Source: Spirochaetaceae bacterium (lineage in GTDB: Bacteria > Spirochaetota > Spirochaetia > SZUA-6 > Bin103). Taken from it: 22,408 bases of DNA. Below the pieces are notes generated by a model, which was not told where the DNA came from, made no database searches, and was given only the letters and a program-made list of their open reading frames with translations. Made by a program: the position numbers and the translations under genes. This document shows positions 1 through 7,461 of this stretch, piece after piece. The stretch lies in contig JAPOQV010000130.1 in assembly GCA_026710565.1 (NCBI GenBank), positions 1-22,408 on the forward strand. The letters run 5' to 3'. Position 1 is the stretch's first letter; every line of letters begins with the position of its first letter.

Positions 1-198
1 GGACGGCTCATGCTATACGTCAAGGCCCGCGGCGTCGCGGCCTGGGCGCCCCCCGACGCGTCGGCGTTCGCCCTCTCGACGACCCAGCCCCTGCGGATCG
101 GCGCCGGCGCCATCGACACCTTCAACGGCAGGATTCGTGACCTGCGCCTGTACCGCCGCGCCCTCGCGGCGGACGAGATCGGGAGGCTCGCTTCATGA
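1..198 (+). CDS. LamG-like (concanavalin A-like) domain protein, C-terminal end only
   Basis: The frame is open from the first base, so this is the 3' end of a longer gene and no start is visible. The last residues contain FNGRIRDLRLYRRALAADEI, the typical closing strand of LamG/concanavalin A-like glucanase domains (pattern F-x-G-x-I-x-D-x-R-x-Y-x-R-x-L-x-x-x-E-I). Such domains bind carbohydrate and often sit at the C-terminus of secreted or surface glycoside hydrolases, sulfatases or sialidases. What precedes it lies outside the window. Its TGA overlaps the ATG of the next gene by four bases (ATGA at 195-198), so the two are probably translated as a pair. Confidence 0.75.
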   Translation, partial: GRLMLYVKARGVAAWAPPDASAFALSTTQPLRIGAGAIDTFNGRIRDLRLYRRALAADEIGRLAS

Positions 199-1112
199 TC
201 GACGCCCACGTCCATGTCCTCGCCAAGGCATCGCGCGAGTTCCCGCGCGAGGTGAGCGACACCATGCCCGCCGACCGTGATGAGAGCGCCGAGAAGCTCC
301 TCCGTCTGATGGAGGAGCACGCCGTCGAGCGGGCAACGCTGGTGCAGATCGGCGGCACCTCGCTCGAAACCCATGCCTACCTCCGGCACTGCCTCAGGCG
401 CTACCCGGACCGGTTCAAGGGCATCGGCCTGGTGGCGGACCCGCGGCACCCCGAGGACCACATGGACCGGCTGGCCGAAGACGGCGCCATCGTCGGCTTC
501 CGCCTGCACGAGATCGGCGGCCCGCTCGATCCGACGGCGCCGATGGACGTGCGCACCTTCACGACCTATCCCTTCTGGAAGCACGCCGCCCAGAAGGACT
601 ACATCGTCTGGCTCTATCCCCGCGCCGCCGAGGCGCACCTGACCCCCTGGCTGCTGGACGCGTTTCCGGAGCTCACGGTGGTGTTCAACCACCTGATGAT
701 CTGTCCGGCCGAGGGGTCCATGACGACCGACGAGCAGGGCCGGCCGCGGATGATCCGGTCAACGTTCACGAACGACCAGCCGCTGACCCGCCACAACACC
801 CTGGGGCTGGCGCAGTTCCCGAACGTGTGCGTCAAGCTGTCCGGCCAGTACGCCTTCAGCCAGGAGCCCTACCCGTACCTGGACCTCCGTCGCTGGCACG
901 AGGAGCTGGTGAAGGAGATGGGCGCCGACCGCTGCATGTGGGCCACCGACTTCCCCTGGATCCAGCAGGATCCCGGCTACGGCAAGCTGACCCGGGTGAT
1001 CGACGAGTTGCTGCCGGACCTGGGCGAGGAGGACCGCGCGCTCATCATGGGCGGGACCGCACGCCGCATGGTTTGGCGCGAATCAGAGCGACGCTCCGCG
1101 CCGCTGAGGTAA
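195..1112 (+). CDS. Amidohydrolase family 2 (metal-dependent TIM-barrel hydrolase or decarboxylase)
   Basis: This 305-residue protein starts with the metal-binding HxH of the amidohydrolase-2 family (DAHVH, H5 and H7). Further visible family residues are H166 (VFNHLM) and D252 (WATDFPW, the conserved Asp at the end of strand 8). The family hydrolyses lactones or decarboxylates aromatic and sugar acids using one Zn or Mn ion; relatives of this size often act on sugar lactones. No signal peptide is visible, so it is probably cytosolic. It is coupled to the upstream LamG protein by a four-base overlap. The substrate cannot be read from sequence. Immediately after its stop, in the same frame, a headless Rpn fragment begins, so the 3' edge of this gene sits at a recombination scar. 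Confidence 0.88.
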   Translation: MIDAHVHVLAKASREFPREVSDTMPADRDESAEKLLRLMEEHAVERATLVQIGGTSLETHAYLRHCLRRYPDRFKGIGLVADPRHPEDHMDRLAEDGAIVGFRLHEIGGPLDPTAPMDVRTFTTYPFWKHAAQKDYIVWLYPRAAEAHLTPWLLDAFPELTVVFNHLMICPAEGSMTTDEQGRPRMIRSTFTNDQPLTRHNTLGLAQFPNVCVKLSGQYAFSQEPYPYLDLRRWHEELVKEMGADRCMWATDFPWIQQDPGYGKLTRVIDELLPDLGEEDRALIMGGTARRMVWRESERRSAPLR

Positions 1113-1124
1113 CGGGCGCGGGAT

Positions 1125-1715
1125 ATGCGCGAGCTGATCGGTCCGATCGGACCGTGGCTGGCGCCGTATCAGACCGCCCAGGGCTACCAGGGCTACTTCC
1201 TGCTTGACGTTCGGCGTGTCGCGGCCGACGATTTGCCACGTCGCAACCTGCTGAGCGCGGTGGCCGGACTGGAGCAGAGCCGGTCGAACGCGGATCTGCT
1301 CCGGGCGTGGGAAGCGCTGCAGCCCTGGTTGCGGGACCCGCGTGCGGGCGAGTTGCAGCGCGCGTTCGTGGCTTGGATCCAGCAGATGGCCGAGCGGCTC
1401 GCGCCGGCGGGTACGATGGTGCCGCTGCTCCGGACATGGGAGGAGGTCAGGATGACGCTGGTCGAACGAGTAGCCGAATGGCCGAAACAGTGGCTCCGGG
1501 AAGGACTCGAGCAGGGGATCGACCAGCAGCGGGCCCTGCTGGGCCGTCAGGCGGCTGCGCGCTTCGGCGACGACACCACGGCCCGTCTCGCCGAAGTGGT
1601 AGGGCCGATCAACGAACCCGAACGCCTGGCCGAGATCGGCGAGTGGCTGGTGCGTTGCGACACCGCCGCCGAGTTTCTCGCCCGACTCGACCCGTATCGC
1701 CATCCTGACCGATAG
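1125..1715 (+). pseudogene. Rpn-family nuclease/transposase-like protein, C-terminal remnant
   Basis: The 196 residues match, by recall, the C-terminal part of Rpn (YhgA-like, PD-(D/E)XK recombination-promoting nuclease) proteins. The visible traits are an N-terminal stretch ending in YQGYFLLDVRRV, an arginine- and leucine-rich helical middle with WLRDPRAGELQRAFVAWIQ, then WLREGLEQGIDQQ, the linker seen before the C-terminal tail. Intact members are about 300 residues; the whole nuclease domain, which should come first, is absent. The TAA at 1110-1112 that ends the amidohydrolase lies in the same frame only 12 bases upstream, so no longer reading is possible. It is probably inactive. Expression as a short protein from ATG 1125 cannot be excluded. 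Confidence 0.7.
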
Positions 1716-1772
1716 GGCTGGCGCGCTGGCGGACCGCGTACGGGAAACCGATCGCCGCTTGCGCATGGTGAC

Positions 1773-2636
1773 ATGCACTACGATCTGACGCCCGAGCAGA
1801 AATACGAGTTCGACCTGCGCGGCTACCTCGTGCTCCGGCAGCACTTCGACGCCGAAGCGGTCGCGGAGTTCCACGCCGGCATCGACGAGCTGCAGGCGAT
1901 CCCGATCGACTACCAGACCTACACGCGGCTGGGCGTCGCCAGCTACTTCCTGCACGCGGCCATGGCCGACCCCGAGCATCCGTTCTGGAAGGGCGAGCAC
2001 CGCGCCGACCGCGCCCCCAATCCCGCCACCGGCGGCATCGGCCGTGTCGACCACGCGATCTGCGGCACCGCCAGGTTCGACCGCATCGTGCGCGACCCCG
2101 TCCTCAAGGCCATCCACACCGAGCTGGCCGGCGGCCCCGTCTACCTCTCGGCCACCTACTACATCGAGAAGGTCGGCCCGGCCCCCGGCGGCGGCCTGCA
2201 CAACGGCGGCTTCCCGGTCGACCGCGACATCCACTACGGCTACGACCACACCAACGGGCGCTTCGCCTGCAAGAGCACCAAGAGCGTGATCGTCCTCTCC
2301 GACATGACGCGCGTGGAGAACGGACCGTTCGCGGCCATCCCCGGCAGCCACAAGGCCAACTTCCGCTGCCCCTTCGACATGGAGGACGCCGGCCGCAACC
2401 CGATGGCCGTCCCCGTGCTGGCCGCGCCCGGCGACGTGGTGATCTTCTCCGAGGGCATGACCCACAACGCCTACCCGGTCACCAACGGCTCGATCCGCCG
2501 CTCCGTGTTCTTCAACTACATGCCGGCGATCGGCCGAGACAACCTCCCCTTCCAGCGGATGTCCATCTACCCCGACCACGTCCTGGAGCGCCTCTCCGAC
2601 CAGGCGGACCTGCTCAGCTCGCCTGGCTACATCTGA
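1773..2636 (+). CDS. Phytanoyl-CoA dioxygenase-like protein with HxG in place of HxD
   Basis: This 287-residue protein has the PhyH double-stranded beta-helix landmarks: ENGPFAAIPGSHKANF (residues 182-197), PGDVVIFSEGMTHNAYP with the distal His (H231), and the C-terminal Arg (R242 or R243) that normally binds 2-oxoglutarate. The proximal metal motif, normally H-x-D/E, reads LHNGG (H143-N-G145); no other HxD or HxE lies nearby. The family couples 2-oxoglutarate decarboxylation to hydroxylation at Fe(II). Loss of the carboxylate ligand is the hallmark of Fe/2OG halogenases, but it can also mean a different chemistry or another ligand such as D150 or D152. The other two PhyH proteins in this window keep HxD. 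It stands alone between the Rpn remnant and an unknown gene. Substrate unknown. Confidence 0.85.
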   Translation: MHYDLTPEQKYEFDLRGYLVLRQHFDAEAVAEFHAGIDELQAIPIDYQTYTRLGVASYFLHAAMADPEHPFWKGEHRADRAPNPATGGIGRVDHAICGTARFDRIVRDPVLKAIHTELAGGPVYLSATYYIEKVGPAPGGGLHNGGFPVDRDIHYGYDHTNGRFACKSTKSVIVLSDMTRVENGPFAAIPGSHKANFRCPFDMEDAGRNPMAVPVLAAPGDVVIFSEGMTHNAYPVTNGSIRRSVFFNYMPAIGRDNLPFQRMSIYPDHVLERLSDQADLLSSPGYI

Positions 2637-2687
2637 GCACTGTTCGGCGGTGCGCCGTCGCCACCAGTGGAAGTGCTCAATACCTCG

Positions 2688-2709
2688 TATGATGATGCGA
2701 ACGGAGGGG
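2688..2709 (+). promoter_or_regulatory. Likely -10 box and strong Shine-Dalgarno for the gene at 2715
   Basis: TATGAT at 2688-2693 resembles a -10 box, and GGAGGGG at 2703-2709 is a strong ribosome binding site five bases before ATG 2715. No good -35 hexamer was found at the usual distance. The pair is the main reason to take ATG 2715 rather than the upstream in-frame GTG at 2667 as start. Confidence 0.5.
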
Positions 2710-2714
2710 ACGAA

Positions 2715-2999
2715 ATGACGACACTCGACGAGTACAGGCTGCACCCGAACGCCCGATCGGCCACAATCGACCGTTCGGGTTTCCTTGGCGACGAGCTCAC
2801 GATTCGCATCTCATGCGAGGACTTGCGTCCCGAGAGCGTGGAACAGATCGGTCTCGATGTGATCAAGTCGATCCACGTACGCGAGGAGGTCGACGAGTCT
2901 CGCGTGGATATCTACCGCGGTCGGCCGCAGGTTCTTACCAAGACACTGAAGATCAGAACGCAAGAGACCGCACCGCTCGCTATCTGCGAGGAGGCTTAG
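2715..2999 (+). CDS. Small hypothetical protein, 94 residues
   Basis: I do not recognise the family. The protein begins MTTLDEYRL, is acidic and charged, alternates hydrophobic and polar residues (DELTIRISCEDL, VDIYRGRPQVL) in a way that suggests beta structure, and ends CEEA. It has no membrane segment, zinc motif or signal peptide. A strong Shine-Dalgarno and a -10-like box precede the ATG, and codon use is less G+C-rich than in the flanking enzymes, as in the neighbouring endonuclease. It converges on the SBD-HNH endonuclease with a 23-base gap, so the two may have arrived together; a functional link is a guess. Confidence 0.55.
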   Translation: MTTLDEYRLHPNARSATIDRSGFLGDELTIRISCEDLRPESVEQIGLDVIKSIHVREEVDESRVDIYRGRPQVLTKTLKIRTQETAPLAICEEA

Positions 3000-3022
3000 C
3001 GACACCTCCGATCCCCACGGCA

Positions 3023-3934
3023 TCAGAGTCCCGGTGGCGCAGCCCGAAACACCTGTTTGGCGTGCCAAGCGACATACGCACCGGCAGGTTCTGCAGCACC
3101 TGACTGAGGAGGACGCAGTGGCTCGCCGTGGTAGTCGCGAAGCCAGTCGCGGGCTGCGCTCTGGCCATTCACCAACGGCGATACCACCACCCGGTAACCC
3201 ACGCCGCTGGCGTTCTCATCCAATCCGAGCGCTCCGCGATCGAAGGCACCATGGTGGAAGGTGCACAGTGCCAATCCATTCGTGACGTGGTCCGGACCGC
3301 CGTGGGAATGCCATCGGATGTGCGCCGCCTCGAGTCCGAGCAGATCGTCATCGAGGCGGAGATCGAAACCGCAGATTGCACAGCGACGCTCGTACGCGAT
3401 CAGTACCAGCTCGCGAAAGCGCGGATCACGACTTGCTCGCTTAGTCGCCTTGCTATCCTCCCTCTCAATGGCGTCCAACCCCACAGCTTCCAGGATGTGC
3501 TGGTGCATCGACACGGGGAAATGTTCATCGAGTATCTGCTGTGCGGCGGCGCGAGCGCCCGGATGATCGCCGACCAGCAGGCGATATAGAGGCTTGGGGA
3601 GGCCGCCTGTGATGCCGCCGGTTCGCAGCTCCAACGGGGACAGGTCGCCGCTCCCAGTGCGACGCAACGAGTTCGCTTCGGGGATCTCCCACAACCCATC
3701 CGAGACTAGGCGGCCGAAGGGAAACTCTGGACGGGGCTTGCTCGGCGGCCCGAAGTGCCGGAGGAGACCGGTGAGCGTGTCCTCGATCTCACTGAACGGT
3801 ACGAGGCGCTCTTCTCCTCGCACGGCCTTGCCGATCGCGAGCAACAGTAGCAGCGGTTTGTGAGGCGCACGCTTGCCGTCCTGCTTCCAGACTCTGAGTC
3901 CGGGTAGCTTCTGCCGAAACTCATGAAGCGTCAT
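3023..3934 (-). CDS. SBD-HNH endonuclease, probable phosphorothioate-DNA-dependent type IV restriction enzyme
   Basis: From ATG 3934 the protein is 303 residues; an extension to 4015 is open but does not resemble the family. Residues 21-84 carry the sulfur-binding-domain pattern: KRAPHKPLLLLLAIGKA, then LVPFSEIE, then FGPP and PEFPFGRLVSDGLWEI. Residues 180-232 form an HNH nuclease: zinc-type CAIC (C185, C188), AAHI (H205), TNGLALC (N219) and HHGAFD (H227/H228). Proteins with this order bind phosphorothioate-modified DNA made by Dnd systems and cut near it, defending against modified foreign DNA. No dnd genes are in the window, as expected for a restriction gene whose host lacks the modification. 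Base composition is clearly lower in G+C than the neighbours, suggesting transfer. The family call is firm; sulfur specificity is inferred. Confidence 0.85.
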   Translation of the reverse strand: MTLHEFRQKLPGLRVWKQDGKRAPHKPLLLLLAIGKAVRGEERLVPFSEIEDTLTGLLRHFGPPSKPRPEFPFGRLVSDGLWEIPEANSLRRTGSGDLSPLELRTGGITGGLPKPLYRLLVGDHPGARAAAQQILDEHFPVSMHQHILEAVGLDAIEREDSKATKRASRDPRFRELVLIAYERRCAICGFDLRLDDDLLGLEAAHIRWHSHGGPDHVTNGLALCTFHHGAFDRGALGLDENASGVGYRVVVSPLVNGQSAARDWLRDYHGEPLRPPQSGAAEPAGAYVAWHAKQVFRAAPPGL

Positions 3935-4059
3935 ATTGAGGGGCGGTCCTGACGCATCGATCCATTGGTGTCGCCGGTTCCCGCCCCAGACCGGGCTTCT
4001 CGCGAGCCGTGCCATTCATGTTTCGGGACTCGTCCAGACCTTGGCACGAGCATCTCGGC

Positions 4060-4089
4060 TTGACCACCGCGATCCACACTCGTCCTAAT
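4060..4089 (+). promoter_or_regulatory. Candidate sigma70-type promoter for the PhyH gene at 4116
   Basis: TTGACC at 4060-4065 and CCTAAT at 4084-4089 are separated by 18 bases and lie just upstream of a GGAG ribosome binding site (4106-4109). The hexamers match the consensus only partly, so this is a weak call. It lies in the divergent space between the endonuclease and the oxygenase gene. Confidence 0.3.
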
Positions 4090-4115
4090 CATGGAACCCA
4101 CGAACGGAGCATGCC

Positions 4116-4904
4116 ATGGCTCGACCTGACGTCTCGATTGTCCCGGAGCGGCTGAATCCCGAGCTGACCCCCGAGCTGGAGCAGGAGGTGCGGTTCTTCC
4201 AGAAGTGGGGGTATCTCGTCCTTGATGACGCCATCACACCCGAGCAGGTCGAGACCCTCCGCGAAGCCATGGACGACGCCGATGCGCGCGACACCTTCGG
4301 GTGGAACGGAGAGCCCAACCCGGGACCGTACGGCAGCCTCTTCCGGGAGCTGCTGAAGGAGGACGACCGTTTCGCCTTCCTGCTCGACAACCCGCCGGTC
4401 CTCACCCGCATGAAGGCCATCCTCGGCAACGCGGTGCAGCTCCACAGCGCCACCGGCCGGGTCACCCCGCCCGGGACGCCCGAGCAGAACTGGCACCGCG
4501 ACGGGCCGTGGCCCCAGGACCCGGACGGCACGCCATTCGGGTCGATCCCGGGGCAGGTCAACTGCGGCTACTACCTGGACGAGCTGACCATGGAGAACGG
4601 CGCCATCGTCATCCTCCCCGGCAGCCATCGGGCGATCTTCAGGCCGCCGAAGGACAGCCCCGTGGAGTTCCCGGACGAGCTGTACGTCTTGGCCAAGCCG
4701 GGGCAGGCGGTGCTGTTCAGCGGCTGGCTCTACCACCGCGGGGCGGCCAACAACTCGGACGCGAAGCGGCGGGTGTGCCTGATGTGCTACCAGAACGCCT
4801 GGATGAAGTCCCGCGAGACCTTCGACGGGCCGAAGATGACCGCCCTGCGCGAGAACGGGACGCCGGAGCAGAAGCTGCTGCTCGGCGGGATCCCTCGCTG
4901 GTGA
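4116..4904 (+). CDS. Phytanoyl-CoA dioxygenase family protein (canonical Fe(II)/2-oxoglutarate oxygenase)
   Basis: The 262-residue protein shows the whole PhyH layout. An N-terminal helix region contains FFQKWGYLVLDDAITPEQV. The metal motif is NWHRDG (H127-x-D129), followed by ENGAIVILPGSHR (160-172), KPGQAVLFSGWLYHRG with the distal ligand H207, and R218 or R219 for 2-oxoglutarate. Length is normal for the family. ATG 4116 is preceded by GGAG at 4106-4109 with good spacing. Bacterial members hydroxylate diverse small molecules, including osmolytes, so the name does not imply phytanic acid degradation. No signal peptide is present, so it should act in the cytosol. It is probably transcribed alone or with the small zinc-ribbon gene downstream. 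Confidence 0.92.
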   Translation: MARPDVSIVPERLNPELTPELEQEVRFFQKWGYLVLDDAITPEQVETLREAMDDADARDTFGWNGEPNPGPYGSLFRELLKEDDRFAFLLDNPPVLTRMKAILGNAVQLHSATGRVTPPGTPEQNWHRDGPWPQDPDGTPFGSIPGQVNCGYYLDELTMENGAIVILPGSHRAIFRPPKDSPVEFPDELYVLAKPGQAVLFSGWLYHRGAANNSDAKRRVCLMCYQNAWMKSRETFDGPKMTALRENGTPEQKLLLGGIPRW

Positions 4905-5035
4905 TGCCATGCCGGGCATGGTGAGGCTGCGCCGGCCGGTCGCCCCCGGCGACACGGTGATGACGGACGACGGCCACCCCGCCCTGGGCCCTGCGCCTGA
5001 GTCCGACCGAGCGGGCCGGCGAGTACGAAGCAACC

Positions 5036-5302
5036 GTGACCACGGCCGAGCCGCCGTGCAGCCGCTGCGACGAGTACAGCGGCAGACACTCCGGCGGAGG
5101 CCGCTGGGAGTGTTCCGCGTGCGGCCATGAGATCAGCCGCGAGAAACTGCGCGCCTTTTCAATCACCTACATGATCAACTTGGGAAGGTTCTGCGATCCC
5201 ATCGGCGCCTCGAACGAGGAATGGTCGAAGTGGTGGGACAAGTGGACGGCGGAGATTCGCGCGGACGCGGCGGCCGCCGAACAGCTCGTCAACAACTTCT
5301 GA
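5036..5302 (+). CDS. Small zinc-ribbon protein, function unknown
   Basis: This 88-residue product from GTG 5036 has two CxxC knuckles, C8-x-x-C11 and C26-x-x-C29 followed by H31, making a four-cysteine zinc ribbon in its first third. The rest is helical and tryptophan-rich (EEWSKWWDKW) with an alanine-rich C-terminal helix. The Shine-Dalgarno is poor, and the frame is open back to about 4964, so a longer or 5'-truncated form is possible. Similar small ribbons occur in DNA- or RNA-binding proteins, but no role can be assigned. It lies between the canonical PhyH gene and the convergent sialidase-fold gene, whose ends are 28 bases apart. Confidence 0.55.
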   Translation: MTTAEPPCSRCDEYSGRHSGGGRWECSACGHEISREKLRAFSITYMINLGRFCDPIGASNEEWSKWWDKWTAEIRADAAAAEQLVNNF

Positions 5303-5330
5303 ACCGACATCCGTATCTTCGCGTCGCCTC

Positions 5331-6398
5331 TCAGGAGTCGAGAATCCTCGACACGGGAATGATGGCGGCCTGGAGGTCGATGCCGGTTCTGATGAAGCGT
5401 TTCCAGTCCCGGTCCTCTACCTGCAAGTAGGTCACCACCGCGTTGCCGGCACTCGTGAACGCGCAGCCGATGTTGGTGATCTCGAACTCCCCGTCCGCGA
5501 TGTCGCCGATGCGTCGCCAGCTCCGGCACTCGTCGGTGGAGACGGCCATCGACAGCGGGCGCCGGCGGCCGAAGTGGTGGTGCTCCGGCTCGTAGATGCT
5601 GTCGTTCCAGATCAGGAGCAGCGTGTCCGTGCCCGGGATCCGGCGCAGGCACGTGCCCGACTCCGGGGCCTTCAGGCCGGTCGTCTGCGGCAGGGACCAG
5701 GTGTCGCCGCCGTCGTCGGAGTACGAGAGGAACACGGCTCCCAACTGGGTCCGCAGCGTCATGTAGATCCGGCCGCTGTCGACCTCAGCCAGGGATGCCT
5801 CCATGGCGCCGCGCAGCGGCAGGTCCACGGTGCCCTGCGAGCGCACCCAGCTACGGCCGTTGTCGTCGCTCAGCCAGCACCACGCCGTGTTGTGCTGGCT
5901 GAACTGGCCGCCCGTGCCGCCGTGGCACGGCACCAGCAGCCGGCCGGACGACAGCACGACGATGTCGACCGCTCCGCCCTGCAGCCACTGGCCCGGCGAC
6001 CGCTCCCAAACGGTGCCGATCTGCGTGAAGGTCTGCCCATCATCCTCGGACAGGTACGTGGACATGGTCGTGCTGCTCTCCGAGTGGGCGCGCAGGCAGA
6101 TCATGAGGAGCTCGCCGGTCGGCAGGCGCGAGACCGCCGGCGAGTGCACGTTCATGTCGCCCGGCGTGATGTCGACGACCATGCGCTCGCCTCCCCAGGT
6201 GAGCCCCTGGTCGGCGGAGGTCTTGGCGTGGATCCGGCAGCGGGCGAGGTCCGCCCCGCCTTCGGCCGATGCCTCGTACTTGTGCCAGAGCACCAGCAGC
6301 TCGCCGTTGTTCAGCTCGATCACGCTTGCGGTATCGTTGCGCGGGTTCGTCGGCCCCGACTTCGCGATCGTCGAGTAGCGGATTTCCTGACCGTCCAT
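5331..6398 (-). CDS. Sialidase-fold (BNR/Asp-box) exo-glycosidase-like protein
   Basis: The start ATG 6398 gives 355 residues; the longer open frame upstream is antisense to the next gene. Five Asp-box repeats (S-x-D-x-G-x-T-W) occur at regular 50-60 residue steps: SADQGLTW (61-68), SEDDGQTF (117-124), SDDNGRSW (177-184), SDDGGDTW (227-234) and a degenerate STDECRSW (287-294). That spacing is the signature of a six-bladed sialidase propeller. Known members remove sialic acid, rhamnose or other terminal sugars. No signal peptide is seen, so a cytosolic role on imported oligosaccharides is likely. It diverges from a dehydrogenase with about 70 bases between starts, a natural shared control region. 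The fold is safe; sialidase activity is not proven. Confidence 0.85.
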   Translation of the reverse strand: MDGQEIRYSTIAKSGPTNPRNDTASVIELNNGELLVLWHKYEASAEGGADLARCRIHAKTSADQGLTWGGERMVVDITPGDMNVHSPAVSRLPTGELLMICLRAHSESSTTMSTYLSEDDGQTFTQIGTVWERSPGQWLQGGAVDIVVLSSGRLLVPCHGGTGGQFSQHNTAWCWLSDDNGRSWVRSQGTVDLPLRGAMEASLAEVDSGRIYMTLRTQLGAVFLSYSDDGGDTWSLPQTTGLKAPESGTCLRRIPGTDTLLLIWNDSIYEPEHHHFGRRRPLSMAVSTDECRSWRRIGDIADGEFEITNIGCAFTSAGNAVVTYLQVEDRDWKRFIRTGIDLQAAIIPVSRILDS

Positions 6399-6455
6399 GG
6401 TCCATGCGTACCAGAAACGGGCGCTGGACTCCACTCCGCGGCGGCCGGCACCGGC

Positions 6456-6461
6456 AAGGAG
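6456..6461 (+). promoter_or_regulatory. Shine-Dalgarno that fixes GTG 6469 as start
   Basis: AAGGAG ends seven bases before GTG 6469. An upstream in-frame ATG at 6397 is open but would add 24 residues unlike the family, whose N-terminus should begin just before EAAVFVDVG. Confidence 0.65.
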
Positions 6462-6468
6462 CACTGAA

Positions 6469-7461
6469 GTGGCACAGACCGAGGCAGCGGTCTTCGTCGA
6501 CGTGGGCAGGGCCGCATTCGAACGGATCGACGTGAGCGATCCCGGGCCCGGGCAGGTGCAGGTGCGCACCCGCTTCTCCACCATCAGCGCCGGCACCGAG
6601 GGATGGATCCTGCACGACCGCTTCACCTGGAACCCCACCTGCTACCCCTGCGTGCCCGGCTACCAGCGGGTCGGCACCATCGAGGCGCTGGGGCCGGGCG
6701 TCAGCGGCTGGTCGGCCGGGGACCGCGTGATGGCGACCCGCAGCGACTGGCCCGGCAGCCCGGCAGCGCGTTCCGGGGCGCACGCCGCCGTCGGGAACAC
6801 GCTGGCCTCGGAGCTCTTCGCCTTGCCCGGCGGCGTCGGTGACATCGATGCCTCGGGGCTGGTGGTGGCCCAGGTCGGTTACAACGCCGCCAGTCGCGCC
6901 CCCATCGAGCCGGGCGACCCGGTGGTGGTGTACGGGGACGGCCTGATCGGGCAGTGCGCGGCGCAGGCCGCCCGCGCCCGCGGCGCCCGGGTGACCTTGG
7001 TCGGCCACCGCGCGGAGCGACTGGAGTTGGCCGCCGCCCACAGCGCGGACGCGGTCGTGAACGGCCATGATGGCGAAGTGGTCGAGGCGGTCCGGCGCGC
7101 GACCGGAAGCGAGCACGTCACGGCGGTCCTGGACTCCGTGCAGAACGAGGAGGCGCAGCGGCAGTACACCCCTCTGCTGGAGCGCGCCGAGGGGCAGATC
7201 GTCTATTGCGGCTTCACGCCGGGGACGGCATGGGCGGACATGGCGCTGCTGCAGCAGCGCGAGCTGACGGCGCACTTCGTCTCCGGCTGGACGCGGCCGC
7301 GGATGGAGGCGACGCTCGACCTGATGGCGCGCGGGCAGCTCAGCCTGGAGCCCCTGATCACCCACTTGGTCCCGGCCTCCCGTGCCCCGGAGATGTACCG
7401 CATGATCGCCGCCAAGGCGGAGCCGTTCCTGGGCATCGCCCTGGACTGGGGGCGCACCTGA
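6469..7461 (+). CDS. Zinc-less medium-chain dehydrogenase/reductase (MDR family)
   Basis: From GTG 6469 the protein is 330 residues. It has the MDR GroES-like N-terminal half and a Rossmann half with YGDGLIGQ (GDGLIG, 156-161) for NAD(P). The catalytic zinc sites of alcohol dehydrogenases are absent: the usual Cys is Ser in TISAGTE (S40), and the GHE motif is replaced by PGYQRVG. The ISAGTE pattern is typical of a subfamily of sugar-related and tetrapyrrole-related dehydrogenases. The four-cysteine structural lobe is also missing. It is followed at one base overlap (TGATG at 7459-7463) by an SDR epimerase, so the two are co-translated and probably act on the same, likely sugar-derived, substrate. 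The substrate is unknown. Confidence 0.85.
   Translation: MAQTEAAVFVDVGRAAFERIDVSDPGPGQVQVRTRFSTISAGTEGWILHDRFTWNPTCYPCVPGYQRVGTIEALGPGVSGWSAGDRVMATRSDWPGSPAARSGAHAAVGNTLASELFALPGGVGDIDASGLVVAQVGYNAASRAPIEPGDPVVVYGDGLIGQCAAQAARARGARVTLVGHRAERLELAAAHSADAVVNGHDGEVVEAVRRATGSEHVTAVLDSVQNEEAQRQYTPLLERAEGQIVYCGFTPGTAWADMALLQQRELTAHFVSGWTRPRMEATLDLMARGQLSLEPLITHLVPASRAPEMYRMIAAKAEPFLGIALDWGRT

Noticed and set aside
1083..2744. 553-codon open frame on the minus strand
   Set aside because: It runs antisense to the Rpn remnant and the first PhyH gene, both with recognised motifs; its composition is the Val/Gly/Arg-rich pattern of a high-G+C shadow frame.
3128..3589. 153-codon plus-strand frame within the endonuclease region
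   Set aside because: The opposite strand encodes a complete SBD-HNH protein; no features support the plus-strand frame.
4909..5130. 73-codon plus-strand frame after the second PhyH gene
   Set aside because: It overlaps the zinc-ribbon gene in another frame and lacks motifs; the Cys knuckles favour the frame from 5036.
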